Assembly: GCA_039566865.1 (NCBI GenBank)
Contig: CM076956.1
Location: forward strand, 10,861,511-10,925,510
Length of the DNA stretch: 64,000 bases
Reading direction: 5' to 3'
Source: Aurelia coerulea
Lineage: Eukaryota; Cnidaria; Scyphozoa; Semaeostomeae; Ulmaridae
In this document: piece by piece, positions 43,601 to 56,840 of the stretch
Position numbering within the stretch: the stretch's first letter is position 1
How the letters are laid out: each line of letters begins with the position of its first letter
Made by a program: the position numbers and the translations under genes
Notes under the pieces: generated by a model
The model's input: only the letters and a program-made list of their open reading frames with translations
Told to the model about the DNA's origin: nothing
Databases searched by the model: none

Positions 43601-46430
43601 GCTGCAATTCGTCAAATTGAGCTTTATATTTTCAAACATTTGAAACCTCATCAGGTTAATGAGGCTCAAATGATAGTGAATTTACGAGACAAAAGGAGGT
43701 CAAAACACAGTTTGTAGTTCAAAATATTTGAATTCACGGTCAATGAATGGACTAGGAAACTTAGTTTGCTGCAATTCGTCAAATTGAGCTTTATATTTTC
43801 AAACATTTGAAACCTCATCAGGTTAATGAGGCTCAAATGATAGTGAATTTACGAGACAAAAGGAGGTCAGAACACAGTTTATAGTTCAAAATATATGAAT
43901 TCACGGTCAATGAATGGACCATGAAACTTAGCTTGCTGCAAATCGTCAAATTGAGCTTTATATTTTCAAACATTTGAAACCTCATCAGGTTAATGAGGCT
44001 CAAATGATAGTGAATTTACGAGACAAAAGGAGGTCAAAACACAGTTTATAGTTCAAAATATATGAATTCACGGTCAATGAATGGACTATGAAACTTAGCT
44101 TGCTGCAATTCGTCAAATTGAGCTTTATATTTTCAAACATTTGAAACCTCATCAGCTTAATGAGGCTCAAATGATAGTGAATTTACGAGACAAAAGGAGG
44201 TCAAAACACAGTTTATAGTTCAAAATATATGAATTCACGGTCAATGAATGGACTAGGAAACTTAGTTTGCTGCAATTCGTCAAATTGAGCTTTATATTTT
44301 CAAACATTTGAAACCTCATCAGGTTAATGAGGCTCAAATGATAGTGAATTTACGAGACAAAAGGAGGTCAAAACACAGTTTATAGTTCAAAATATATGAA
44401 TTCACCGTCAATGAATATACTAGGAAACTTAGTTTGCTGCAATTCGTCAAATTGAGCTTTATATTTTCAAACATTTGAAACCTCATCAGGTTAATGAGGC
44501 TCAAATGATAGTGAATTTACGAGACAAAAGGAGGTCAGAACACAGTTTATAGTTCAAAATATATGAATTCACGTCAATGAATGGACTAAGAAACTTAGTT
44601 TGCTGCAATTCGTCAAATTGAGCTTTATATTTTCAAACATTTGAAACCTCATCAGGTTAATGAGGCTCAAATGATAGTGAATTTACGAGACAAAAGGAGG
44701 TCAGAACACAGTTTATAGTTCAAAATATATGAATTCACTGTTAATGAATGGACCATGAAACTTAGCTTGCTGCAAATCGTCAAATTGAGCTTTATATTTT
44801 CAAACATTTGAAACCTCATCAGGTTAATGAGGCTCAAATGATAGTGAATTTACGAGACAAAAGGAGGTCAAAACACAGTTTATAGTTCAAAATATATGAA
44901 TTCACGGTCAATGAATGGACTATGAAACTTAGCTTGCTGCAATTCGTCAAATTGAGCTTTATATTTTCAAACATTTGAAACCTCATCAGGTTAATGAGGC
45001 TCAAATGATAGTGAATTTACGAGACAAAAGGAGGTCAAAACACAGTTTATAGTTCAAAATATATGAATTCACGGTCAATGAATGGACTAGGAAACTTAGT
45101 TTGCTGCAATTCGTCAAATTGAGCTTTATATTTTCAAACATTTGAAACCTCATCAGGTTAATGAGGCTCAAATGATAGTGAATTTACGAGACAAAAGGAG
45201 GTCAGAACACAGTTTATAGTTCAAAATATATGAATTCACGGTCAATGAATGGACTAGGAAACTTAGTTTGCTGCAATTCGTCAAATTGAGCTTTATATTT
45301 TCAAACATTTGAAACCTCATCAGGTTAATGAGGCTCAAATGATAGTGAATTTACGAGACAAAAGGAGGTCAAAACACAGTTTATAGTTCAAAATATATGA
45401 ATTCACCGTCAATGAATGGACTATGAAACTTAGTTTGCTGCAATTCGTCAAATTGAGCTTTATATTTTCAAACATTTGAAACCTCATCAGGTTAATGAGG
45501 CTCAAATGATAGTGAATTTACGAGACAAAAGGAGGTCAGAACACAGTTTATAGTTCAAAATATATGAATTCACGTCAATGAATGGACTAGGAAACTTAGT
45601 TTGCTGCAATTCGTCAAATTAAGCTTTATATTTTCAAACATTTGAAACCTCATCAGGTTAATGAGGCTCAAATGATAGTGAATTTACGAGACAAAAGGAG
45701 GTCAGAACACAGTTTATAGTTCAAAATATATGAATTCAATGTTAATGAATGGACCATGAAACTTAGCTTGCTGCAAATCGTCAAATTGAGCTTTATATTT
45801 TGAAACATTTGAAACCTCATCAGGTTAATGAGGCTCAAATGATAGTGAATTTACGAGACAAAAGGAGGTCAAAACACAGTTTATAGTTCAAAATATATGA
45901 ATTCAAGGTCAATGAATGGACTATGAAACTTAGCTTGCTGCAATTCGTCAAATTGAGCTTTATATTTTCAAACATTTGAAACCTCATCAGCTTAATGAGG
46001 CTCAAATGATAGTGAATTTACGAGACAAAAGGAGGTCAAAACACAGTTTATAGTTCAAAATATATGAATTCACGGTCAATGAATGGACTATGAAACTTAG
46101 CTTGCTGCAATTCGTCAAATTGAGCTTTATATTTTCAAACATTTGAAACCTCATCAGGTTAATGAGGCTCAAATGATAGTGAATTTACGAGACAAAAGGA
46201 GGTCAAAACACAGTTTATAGTTCAAAATATATGAATTCACGGTCAATGAATGGACTATGAAACTTAGCTTGCTGCAATTCGTCAAATTGAGCTTTATATT
46301 TTCAAACATTTGAAACCTCATCAGGTTAATGAGGCTCAAATGATAGTGAATTTACGAGACAAAAGGAGGTCAAAACACAGTTTATAGTTCAAAATATATG
46401 AATTCACGGTCAATGAATGGACTAGGAAAC
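25686..46430. repeat. Satellite B, homogeneous block, about 124 units
   Basis: Tandem 167-bp units that are nearly identical to one another. Most variation is confined to linked haplotypes: GGACTATG with TTAGCTTGCTGCAATTCG, GGACCATG with TTAGCTTGCTGCAAATCG, and GGACTAGG with TTAGTTTGCTGCAATTCG, plus CACTGTC or CACCGTC for CACGGTC and GGTCAGAAC for GGTCAAAAC. Phase is kept apart from a few small deletions: GGTCAAACACAG near 26840, CAATGAGACTATG near 34400, GGTCAGACACAG near 39028, CACGTCAATG at three places and GCAATCG near 42605. No gene, and no other repeat within. Confidence 0.97.
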
Positions 46431-47599
46431 TTAGATTGCTTCAATTCGTCAAATTGAGCTTTATATTTTCAAACATTTGAAACCTCATCAGGTTAATGAG
46501 GCTCAAATGATAGTGAATTTACGAGACAAAAGGAGGTCAAAACACAGTTTATAGTTCAAAATATATGAATTCACGGTCAATGAATGGACTATGAAACTTA
46601 GCTTGCTTCAATTCGTCAAATTGAGCTTTATATTTTCAAACATTTCAAACCTCATCAGGTTAATGAGGCTCAAATGATAGTTAAATTACGAGACAAAAGG
46701 AGGTCAAAACACAGATTATAGTTCAAAATATATGAATTCACGGTCATTGAATGGACTTTGAAACTTAGCTTGCTGCAATTCGTCAAATTGAGCTTTATAT
46801 TTTGAAACATTTGAAACCTCATCAGGTTAATGAGGCTCAAATGATAGTGAATTTACGAGACAAAAGGAGGTCAAAACACAGATTATAGTTCAAAATATAT
46901 GAATTCAAGGTCAATGAATGGACTATGAAACTTAGCTTGCTGCAATTCGTCAAATTGAGCTTTATATTTTCAAACATTTGAAACCTCATCAGCTTAATGA
47001 GGCTCAAATGATAGTGAAATTACGAGACAAAAGGAGGTCAAAACACAGTTTATAGTTCAAAATATATGAATTCACGGTCAATGAATGGACTATGAAACTT
47101 AGCTTGCTGCAATTCGTCAAATTGAGCTTTATATTTTCAAACATTTGAAACCTCATCAGCTTAATGAGGCTCAAATGATAGTGAATTTACGAGACAAAAG
47201 GAGGTCAAAACACAGTTTATAGTTCAAAATATATGAATTCACGGTCAATGAATGGACTATGAAACTTAGCTTGCTGCAATTCGTCAAATTGAGCTTTATA
47301 TTTTCAAACATTTGAAACCTCATCAGGTTAATGAGGCTCAAATGATAGTGAATTTACGAGACAAAAGGAGGTCAAAACACAGTTTATAGTTCAAAATATA
47401 TGAATTCACGGTCAATGAATGAACCATGAAACTTAGCTTGCTGCAAATCGTCAAATTGAGCTTTATATTTTCAAACATTTGAAACCTCATCAGGTTAATG
47501 AGGCTCAAATGATAGTGAATTTACGAGACAAAAGGAGATCAAAACACAGATTATAGTTCAAAATATATGAATTCACTGTCAATGAATGGACCATGAAAC

Positions 47600-49720
47600 T
47601 TAGCTTGCTGCAGATCGTCAAATTGATCTTTATATTTTCAAACATTTGAAACCTCATCAGGCTATATAGGCTCAAATGATAGTGAATTTACTAGAAAAAT
47701 GGAGGTGAAAACACAGTTTATATTTCAAAATATATGAATTCACGGTCAATGAATGGACTATGAAACTTAGCTTGCTGCAATTCGTCAAATTGAGCTTTAT
47801 ATTTTCAAACATTTGAAACCTCATCAGGTTAATGAGGCTCAAATGATAGTTAAATTACGAGACAAAAGGTGGTCAAAACACAGTTTATAGCTCAAAATAT
47901 ATGAAATCACGGTCAATGAATGGACCATGAAACTTAGTTTGCTGTAATTCGTCAAATTGAGCTTTATATTTTCAAACATTTGAAACGTCATCAGCTTAAT
48001 GAAGCTCAAATGATAGTGAATTTACGAGACAAAGTGAGGTAAAAACACAGTTTATAGTTCAAAATATATGAATTCACGGTCAATGAATGGACCATGAAAC
48101 TTAGCTTGCTGCAAATCGTCAAATTGAGCTTTATATTTTCAAACATTTGAAACGTCATCAGCTTAATGAGGCTCAAATGATAGTGAATTTACGAGACAAA
48201 AGGAGGTCAAAACACAGTTTATAGTTCAAAATATATGAATTCACGGTCAATGAATGGACTAGGAAACTTAGATTGCTTCAATTCGTCAAATTGAGCTTTA
48301 TATTTTCAAACATTTGAAACCTCATCAGGTTAATGAGGCTCAAATGATAGTGAATTTACGAGACAAAAGGAGGTCAAAACACAGTTTATAGTTCAAAATA
48401 TATGACTTCACGGTCAATGAATGGACCATGAAACTTAGCTTGCTGCAATTCGTCAAATTGAGCTTTATATTTTCAAACATTTGAAACCTCATCAGCTTAA
48501 TGAGGCTCAAATGATAGTGAATTTACGAGACAAAAGGAGGTCAAAACACAGTTTATAGTTCAAAATATATGACTTCACGGTCAATGAATGGACTATGAAA
48601 CTTTGCTTGCTTCAATTCGTCAAATTGAGCTTTATATTTTCTAACATTTGAGACCTCATCAGGTTATTGAGGCTCAAATTATAGTGAATTTACGAGACAA
48701 AAGGAGGTCAAAACACAGTTTATAGTTCAAAATATATGACTTCACGGTCAATGAATGGACTATGAAACTTAGCATGCTGCAATTCGTCAAATTGAGCTTT
48801 ATATTTTCAAACATTTGAAACCTCATCTGGTTAATGAGGCTCAAATGATAGTTAAATTACGAGACAAAAGGTGGTCAAAACACAGTTTATAGTTCAAAGT
48901 ATATGAATTCACGGTCAAAGAATGGACTTTGAAACTTAGCTTGCTGCAATTCGTCAAATTGAGCTTTATATTTTCAAACATTTGAAACCTCATCAGGTTA
49001 ATGAGGCTCAAATGATAGTGAATTTACGAGACAAAAGGAGGTCAAAACACAGATTATAGTTCAAAATATATGAATTCACGGTGAATGAATGGACCATGAA
49101 ACTTAGCTTGCTGCAGATCGTCAAATTGATCTTTATATTTTCAAACATTTGAAGCCTCATTAGGCTAATGAGGCTCAAATGATAGTGAATTTACTAGAAA
49201 AATGGAGGTGAAAACACAGTTTATAGTTCAAAATACATGAATTCACGGTCAATGAATGGACTATGAAACTTAGCTTGCTGCAATTTTTCAAATTGAGCTT
49301 TATATTTCCAAACTTTTGAAATCTCATCAGGTTAATGAGGCTCAAATGATAGTTAAATTACGAGACAAAAGGAGGTCAAAACACAGTTTATAGCACAAAA
49401 TATATGAAATCATGGTCAATGAATGGACCATGAAACTTAGTTTGCTGTAATTCGTCAAATTGAGCTTTATATTTTCAAACATTTGAAACGTCATCAGCTT
49501 AATGAAGCTCAAATGATAGTGAATTTACGAGACAAAGTGAGGTAAAAACACAGTTTATAGTTCAAAATATATGAATTCACGGTCAATGAATGGACCATGA
49601 AACTTAGCTTGCTGCAAATCGTCAAATTGAGCTTTATCTTTTCAAACATTTGAAACGTCATCAGCTTAATGAGGCTCAAATGATAGTGAAATTACGAGAC
49701 AAAAGGAGGTCAAAACACAG
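47600..49720. repeat. 9-unit (1,503-bp) satellite duplication
   Basis: The monomer set GCAGATCGTC/TTGATC, then TGGAGGTGAAAAC, then ATGAAATCAC with GTTTGCTGTAATTCG, then GACAAAGTGAGG, at about 47610-48040 recurs at about 49113-49543, shifted by 1,503 bp (9 x 167). For example GCTGTAATTCG at 47941 returns at 49444. A related set also appears near 51450-51900. Confidence 0.75.
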
Positions 49721-50059
49721 TTTATAGTTCAAAATATATGACTTCACGGTCAATGAATGGACTATGAAACTTAGCATGCTGCAATTCGTCAAAATGAGCT
49801 TTATATTTTCAAACATTTGAAACGTCATCAGCTTAATGAGGCTCAAATGATAGTGAAATTACGAGACAAAAGGAGGTCAAAACACAGTTTATAGTTCAAA
49901 ATATATGACTTCACGGTCAATGAATGGACTATGAAACTTAGCATGCTGCAATTCGTCAAAATGAGCTTTATATTTTCAAACATTTGAAACGTCAACAGCT
50001 TAATGAGGCTCAAATGATAGTGAAATTACGAGACAAAAGGAGGTCAAAACACAGTTTAT

Positions 50060-53000
50060 AGTTCAAATTATATGACTTCACGGTCAATGAATGGACTATG
50101 AAACTTAGCCTGCTGCAATTCGTCAAAATGAGCTTTATATTTTCAAACATTTGAAACGTCATCAGCTTAATGAGGCTCAAATGATAGTGAAATTACGAGA
50201 CAAAAGGAGGTCAAAACACAGTTTATAGTTCAAAATATATGACTTCACGGTCAATGAATGGACTAGGAAACTTTGCTTGCTTCAATTCGTTAAATTGAGC
50301 TTTATATTTTCAAACATTTGAGACCTCATCAGGTTATTGAGGCTCAAATGATAGTGAATTTACGAGACAAAAGGAGGTCAAAACACAGTTTATAGTTCAA
50401 AATATATGACTTCACGGTCAATGAATGGACCATGAAACTTAGCTTGCTGCAATTCGTCAAATTGAGCTTTATATTTTCAAACATTTGAAACGTCATCAGC
50501 TTAATGAGGCTCAAATGATAGTGAAATTACGAGACAAAATGAGGTCAAAACACAGTTTATAGTTCAAAATATATGACTTCACGGTCAATGAATGGACTAG
50601 GAAACTTTGCTTGCTTCAATTCGTCACATTGAGCTTTATATTTTCAAACATTTGAGACCTCATCAGGTTATTGAGGCTCAAATTATAGTGAATTTACGAG
50701 ACAAAAGGAGGTCAAAACACAGTTTATAGTTCAAAATATATGACTTCACGGTCAATGAATGGACTATGAAACTTAGCATGCTGCAATTCGTCAAATTGAG
50801 CTTTATATTTTCAAACACTTGAAACCTCATCAGGTTAATGAGGCTCAAATGATAGTGAATTTACTAGAAAAATCGAGGTGAAAACAAAGTTTATAGTTCA
50901 AAATATATGAATTCACGGTCAATGAATGGACTATGAAACGTAGCTTGCTGCAATTCGTCAAATTGAGCTTTATATTTTCAAACATTCGAAACCTCATCTG
51001 GTTAATGAGGCTCAAATGATAGTTAAATTACGAGACAAAAGGTGGTCAAAACACAGTTTATAGTTCAAAGTATATAAATTCACTGTCAATGAATGGACTA
51101 TGAAACTTAGCTTGCTGCAATTCGTCAAATTGAGCTTTATAATTTCAAACATTTGAAACGTCATCAGCTTATTGAGGCTAAAATGATAGTGAATTTACGA
51201 GACAAAAGGAGGTCAAAACACAGTTTATAGTTCAAAATATATGAATTCACGGTCAATGAATGAACCATGAAACTTAGCTTGCTGCAAATCGTCAAATTGA
51301 GCTTTATATTTTCAAACATTTGAAACCTCATCAGGTTAATGAGGCTCAAATGATAGTGAATTTACGAGACAAAAGGAGGTCAAAACACAGATTATAGTTC
51401 AAAATATATGAATTCACGGTCAATGAATGGACCATTAAACTTAGCTTGCTGCAGATCGTCAAATTGATCTTTATATTTTCAAACATTTGAAACCTCATCA
51501 GGCTAATGAGGCTCAAATGATAGTGAATTTACTAGAAAAATGGAGGTGAAAACACAGTTTATAGTTCACAATATATGAATTCACTGTCAATGAATGGACT
51601 ATGAAACTTAGCTTGCTGCAATTCGTCAAATTGAGCTTTATATTTTCAAACATTTGAAACCTCATCAGGTTAATGAGGCTCAAATGATTGTTAAATTACG
51701 AGACAAAAGGTTGTCAAAACACAGTTTATAGCTCAAAATATATGAAATCACGGTCAATGAATGGACCATGAAGTTTAGTTTGCTGTAATTCGTCAAATTG
51801 AGCTTTATATTTTCAAACATTTGAAACGTCATCAGCTTAATAAGGCTCAAATGATAGTGAATTTACGAGTCAAAAGGAGGTCAAAACACAGTTTATAGTT
51901 CAAAATATATGAATTCACGGTCAATGAATGAACCATGAAACTTAGCTTGCTGCAAATCGTCAAATTGAGCTTTATATTTTCAAACATTTGAAACCTCATC
52001 AGGTTAATGAGGCTCAAATGATAGTGAATTTACGAGACAAAAGGAGGTCAAAACACAGATTATAGTTCAAAATATATGAATTCACGGTCAATGAATGGAC
52101 CATGAAACTTAGCTTGCTGCAGATCGTCAAATTGATCTTTATATTTTCAAACATTTGAAGCCTCATTAGGCTAATGAGGCTCAAATGATAGTGAATTTAC
52201 TAGAAAAATGGAGGTGAAAACACAGTTTATAGTTCAAAATACATGAATTCACGGTCAATGAATGAACTATGAAACTTAGCTTGCTGCAATTTTTCAAATT
52301 GAGCTTTATATTTTCAAACTTTTGAAATCTCATCAGGTTAATGAGGCTCAAATGATAGTTAAATTACGAGACAAAAGGAGGTCAAAACACAGTTTATAGC
52401 ACAAAATATATGAAATCACGGTCAATGAATGGACCATGAAACTTAGTTTGATGTAATTCATCAAATTGAGCTTTATATTTTCAAACATTTGAAACGTCAT
52501 CAGCTGAATGAAGCTCAAATGATAGTGAATTTACGAGACAAAGTGAGGTAAAAACACAGTTTATAGTTCAAAATATATGAATTCACGGTCAATGAATGGA
52601 CCATGAAACTTTGCTTGCTGCAAATCGTCAATTTGAGCTTTATATTTTCAAACATTTGAAACGTCATCAGCTTAATGAGGCTCAAATGATAGTGAAATTA
52701 CGAGACAAAAGGAGGTCAAAACACAGTTTATAGTTCAAAATATATGACTTCACGGTCAATGAATGGACTAGGAAACTTTGCTTGCTTCAATTCGTCAAAT
52801 TGAGCTTTATATTTTCAAACATTTGAGACCTCATCAGGTTATTGAGGCTCAAATGATAGTGAATTTACGAGACAAAAGGAGGTCAAAACACAGATTATAG
52901 TTCAAAATATATGAATTCACGGTCAATGAATGGACCATTAAACTTAGCTTGCTGCAGATCGTCAAATTGATCTTTATATTTTCAAACATTTGAAACCTCA

Positions 53001-53999
53001 TCAGGTTATTGAGGCTCAAATGATAGTTAATTTACTTGAAAAATGGAGGTGAAAACACAGTTTATAGGTCAAAATATATGAATTCACGGTCAATGAATGG
53101 ACTATGAAACTTAGCTTGCTGCAAATCGTAAAATTGAGCTTTATATTTTCAAACATTTGAAACGTCATCAGCTTAATGAGGCTCAAATGATAGTGAAATT
53201 ACGAGACAAAAGGAGGTCAAAACACAGTTTATAGTTCAAAATATATGACTTCACGGTCAATGAATGGACTAGGAAACTTTGCTTGCTTCAATTCGTCAAA
53301 TTGAGCTTTATATTTTCAAACATTTGAGACCTCATCAGGTTATTGAGGCTCAAATGATAGTGAATTTACGAGACAAAAGGAGGTCAAAACACAGTTTATA
53401 GTTCAAAATATATGACTTCACGGTCAATGAATGGACCATGAAACTTAGCTTGCTGCAATTCGTCAAATTGAGCTTTATATTTTCAAACATTTGAAACGTC
53501 ATCAGCTTAATGAGGCTCAAATGATAGTGAAATTACGAGACAAAAGCAGGTCAAAACACAGTTTATAGTTCAAAATATATGACTTCACGGTCAATGAATG
53601 GACTAGGAAACTTTGCTTGCTTCAATTCGTCAAATTGAGCTTTATATTTTCAAACATTTGAGACCTCATCAGGTTATTGAGGCTCAAATTATAGTGAATT
53701 TACGAGACAAAAGGAGGTCAAAACACAGTTTATAGTTCAAAATATATGACTTCACGGTCAATGAATGGACTATGAAACTTAGCATGCTGCAATTCGTCAA
53801 ATTGAGCTTTATATTTTCAAACATTTGAAACCTCATCAGGTTAATGAGGCTCAAATGATAGTGAATTTACTAGAAAAATGGAGGTGAAAACAAAGTTTAT
53901 AGTTCAAAATATATGAATTCACGGTCAATGAATGGACTATGAAACGTAGCTTGCTGCAATTCGTCAAATTGAGCTTTATATTTTCAAACATTCGAAACC
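50060..53999. repeat. Left copy of a 10-kb-offset satellite duplication
   Basis: About 3.94 kb that matches 60061-64000 with a constant offset of 10,001 bp (60 units would be 10,020). It has only scattered single-base differences, such as CACTGTC against CACGGTC near 51080, TTAGCATGC against TTAGCTTGC near 53781, and CATCAGG against CATCCGG near 52335. The monomer order is the same throughout. The duplication continues past the right edge of the window. Confidence 0.92.
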
Positions 54000-54450
54000 T
54001 CATCTGGTTAATGAGGCTCAAATGATAGTTAAATTACGAGACAAAAGGTGGTCAAAACACAGTTTATAGTTCAAAGTATATGAATTCACGGTCAATGAAT
54101 GGACTTTGAAACTTAGCTTGCTGCAATTCGTCAAATTGAGCTTTATAATTTCAAACATTTGAAACGTCATCAGCTTAATAAGGCTAAAATGATAGTGAAT
54201 TTACGTGACAAAAGGAGGTCAAAACACAGTTTATAGTTCAAAATATATGAATTCACGGTCAATGAATGAACCATGAAACTTAGCTTGATGCAAATCGTCA
54301 AATTGAGCTTTATATTTTCAAACATTTGAAACCTCATCAGGTTAATGAGTCTCAAATGATAGTGAATTTACGAGACAAAAGGAGGTCAAAACACAGATTA
54401 TAGTTCAAAATATATGAATTCACGGTCAATGAATGGACCATGAAACTTAG
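52010..54450. repeat. First of three copies of a 2.4-kb satellite segment
   Basis: Matches about 56350-58790 with a constant offset of 4,340 bp (26 units would be 4,342). The match diverges at the left near 52005, where the unit changes to the TTGATC type, and at the right near 54450 (CCATGAAAC against CCATTAAAC). Because of the 10-kb duplication, the 52010-53999 part also recurs at about 62011-64000, giving three copies. Confidence 0.9.
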
Positions 54451-54839
54451 CTTGCTGCAAATCGTCAAATTGATCTTTATATTTTCAAACATTTGAAACC
54501 TCATCAGGTTAATGAGGCTCAAATGATAGTGAATTTACTAGAAAAATGGAGGTGAAAACACAGTTTATAGTTCAAAATATATGAATTCACGGTCAATGAA
54601 TGGACTATGAAACTTAGCTTGCTGCAATTCGTCAAATTGAGCTTTATATTTTCAAACATTTGAAACCTCATCAGGTTAATGAGGCTCAAATGATAGTGAA
54701 TTTACTAGAAAAATGGAGGTGAAAACACAGTTTATAGTTCAAAATATATGAATTCACGGTCAATGAATGGACTATGAAACTTAGCTTGCTGCAATTCGTC
54801 AAATTGAGCTTTATATTTTCAAACATTTGAAACGTCATC

Positions 54840-56840
54840 AGCTTAATGAGGCTCAAATGATAGTGAAATTACGAGACAAAAGCAGGTCAAAACACAGTTT
54901 ATAGTTCAAAATATATGAATTCACGGTCAATGAATGAACCATGAAACTTAGCTTGATGCAATTCGTCAAATTGAGCTTTATATTTTCAAACATTTGAAAC
55001 GTCATCAGCTTAATGAGGCTCAAATGATAGTGAATTTACGAGTCAAAAGGAGGTCAAAACACAGTTTATAGTTCAAAATATATGAATTCACGGTCAATGA
55101 ATGAACCATGAAACTTACTTGATGCAAATCGTCAAATTGAGCTTTATATTTTCAAACATTTGAAACCTCATCAGGTTAATGAGGCTCAAATGATAGTGAA
55201 TTTACGAGACAAAAGGAGGTCAAAACACAGATTATAGTTCAAAATATATGAATTCACGGTCAATGAATGGACCATGAAACTTAGCTTGCTGCAGATCGTC
55301 AAATTGGTCTTTATATTTTCAAACATTTGAAGCCTCATTAGGCTAATGAGGCTCAAATGATAGTGAATTTACGAGACAAAAGAAGGACAAAACACAGATT
55401 ATAGTTCAAAATATATGAATTCACGGTCAATGAATGGACCATGAAACTTAGCTTGCTGCAGATCGTCAAATTGATCTTTATATTTTCAAACATTTGAAGC
55501 CTCATTAGGCTAATGAGGCTCAAATGATAGTGAATTTACTAGAAAAATGGAGGTGAAAACACAGTTTATAGTTCAAAATACATGAATTCACGGTCAATGA
55601 ATGGACTATGAAACTTAGCTTGCTGCAATTTTTCAAATTGAGCTTTATATTTTCAAACTTTTGAAATCTCATCAGGTTAATGAGGCTCAAATGATAGTTA
55701 AATTACGAGACAAAAGGAGGTCAAAACACAGTTTATAGCACAAAATATATGAAATCACGGTCAATGAATGGACCATGAAACTTAGTTTGATGTAATTCGT
55801 CAAATTGAGCTTTATATTTTCAAACATTTGAAACGTCATCAGCTTAATGAGGCTCAAATGATAGTGAAATTACGAGACAAAAGCAGGTCAAAACACAGTT
55901 TATAGTTCAAAATATATGAATTCACGGTCAATGAATGAACCATGAAACTTAGCTTGATGCAATTCGTCAAATTGAGCTTTATATTTTCAAACATTTGAAA
56001 CGTCATCAGCTTAATGAGGCTCAAATGATAGTGAATTTACGAGTCAAAAGGAGGTCAAAACACAGTTTATAGTTCAAAATATATGAATTCACGGTCAATG
56101 AATGAACCATGAAACTTACTTGATGCAAATCGTCAAATTGAGCTTTATATTTTCAAACATTTGAAACCTCATCAGGTTAATGAGGCTCAAATGATAGTGA
56201 ATTTACGAGACAAAAGGAGGTCAAAACACAGATTATAGTTCAAAATATATGAATTCACGGTCAATGAATGGACCATGAAACTTAGCTTGCTGCAGATCGT
56301 CAAATTGATCTTTATATTTTCAAACATTTCAAGCCTCATTAGGCTAATGAGGCTCAAATGATAGTGAATTTACGAGACAAAAGGAGGTCAAAACACAGAT
56401 TATAGTTCAAAATATATGAATTCACGGTCAATGAATGGACCATGAAACTTAGCTTGCTGCAGATCGTCAAATTGATCTTTATATTTTCAAACATTTGAAG
56501 CCTCATTAGGCTAATGAGGCTCAAATGATAGTGAATTTACTAGAAAAATGGAGGTGAAAACACAGTTTATAGTTCAAAATACATGAATTCACGGTCAATG
56601 AATGGACTATGAAACTTAGCTTGCTGCAATTTTTCAAATTGAGCTTTATATTTTCAAACTTTTGAAATCTCATCAGGTTAATGAGGCTCAAATGATAGTT
56701 AAATTACGAGACAAAAGGAGGTCAAAACACAGTTTATAGCACAAAATATATGAAATCACGGTCAATGAATGGACCATGAAACTTAGTTTGATGTAATTCG
56801 TCAAATTGAGCTTTATATTTTCAAACATTTGAAACGTCAT
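54840..56840. repeat. Tandem duplication of six units, offset about 1,001 bp
   Basis: AAAAGCAGGTC at about 54880 recurs at about 55880. The uncommon TTAGCTTGATGCAATTCG follows in both. A private 2-bp deletion (CTTACTTGATG for CTTAGCTTGATG) occurs at about 55107 and 56113. The two copies lie next to each other between the 4,340-bp-offset copies. Confidence 0.85.
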
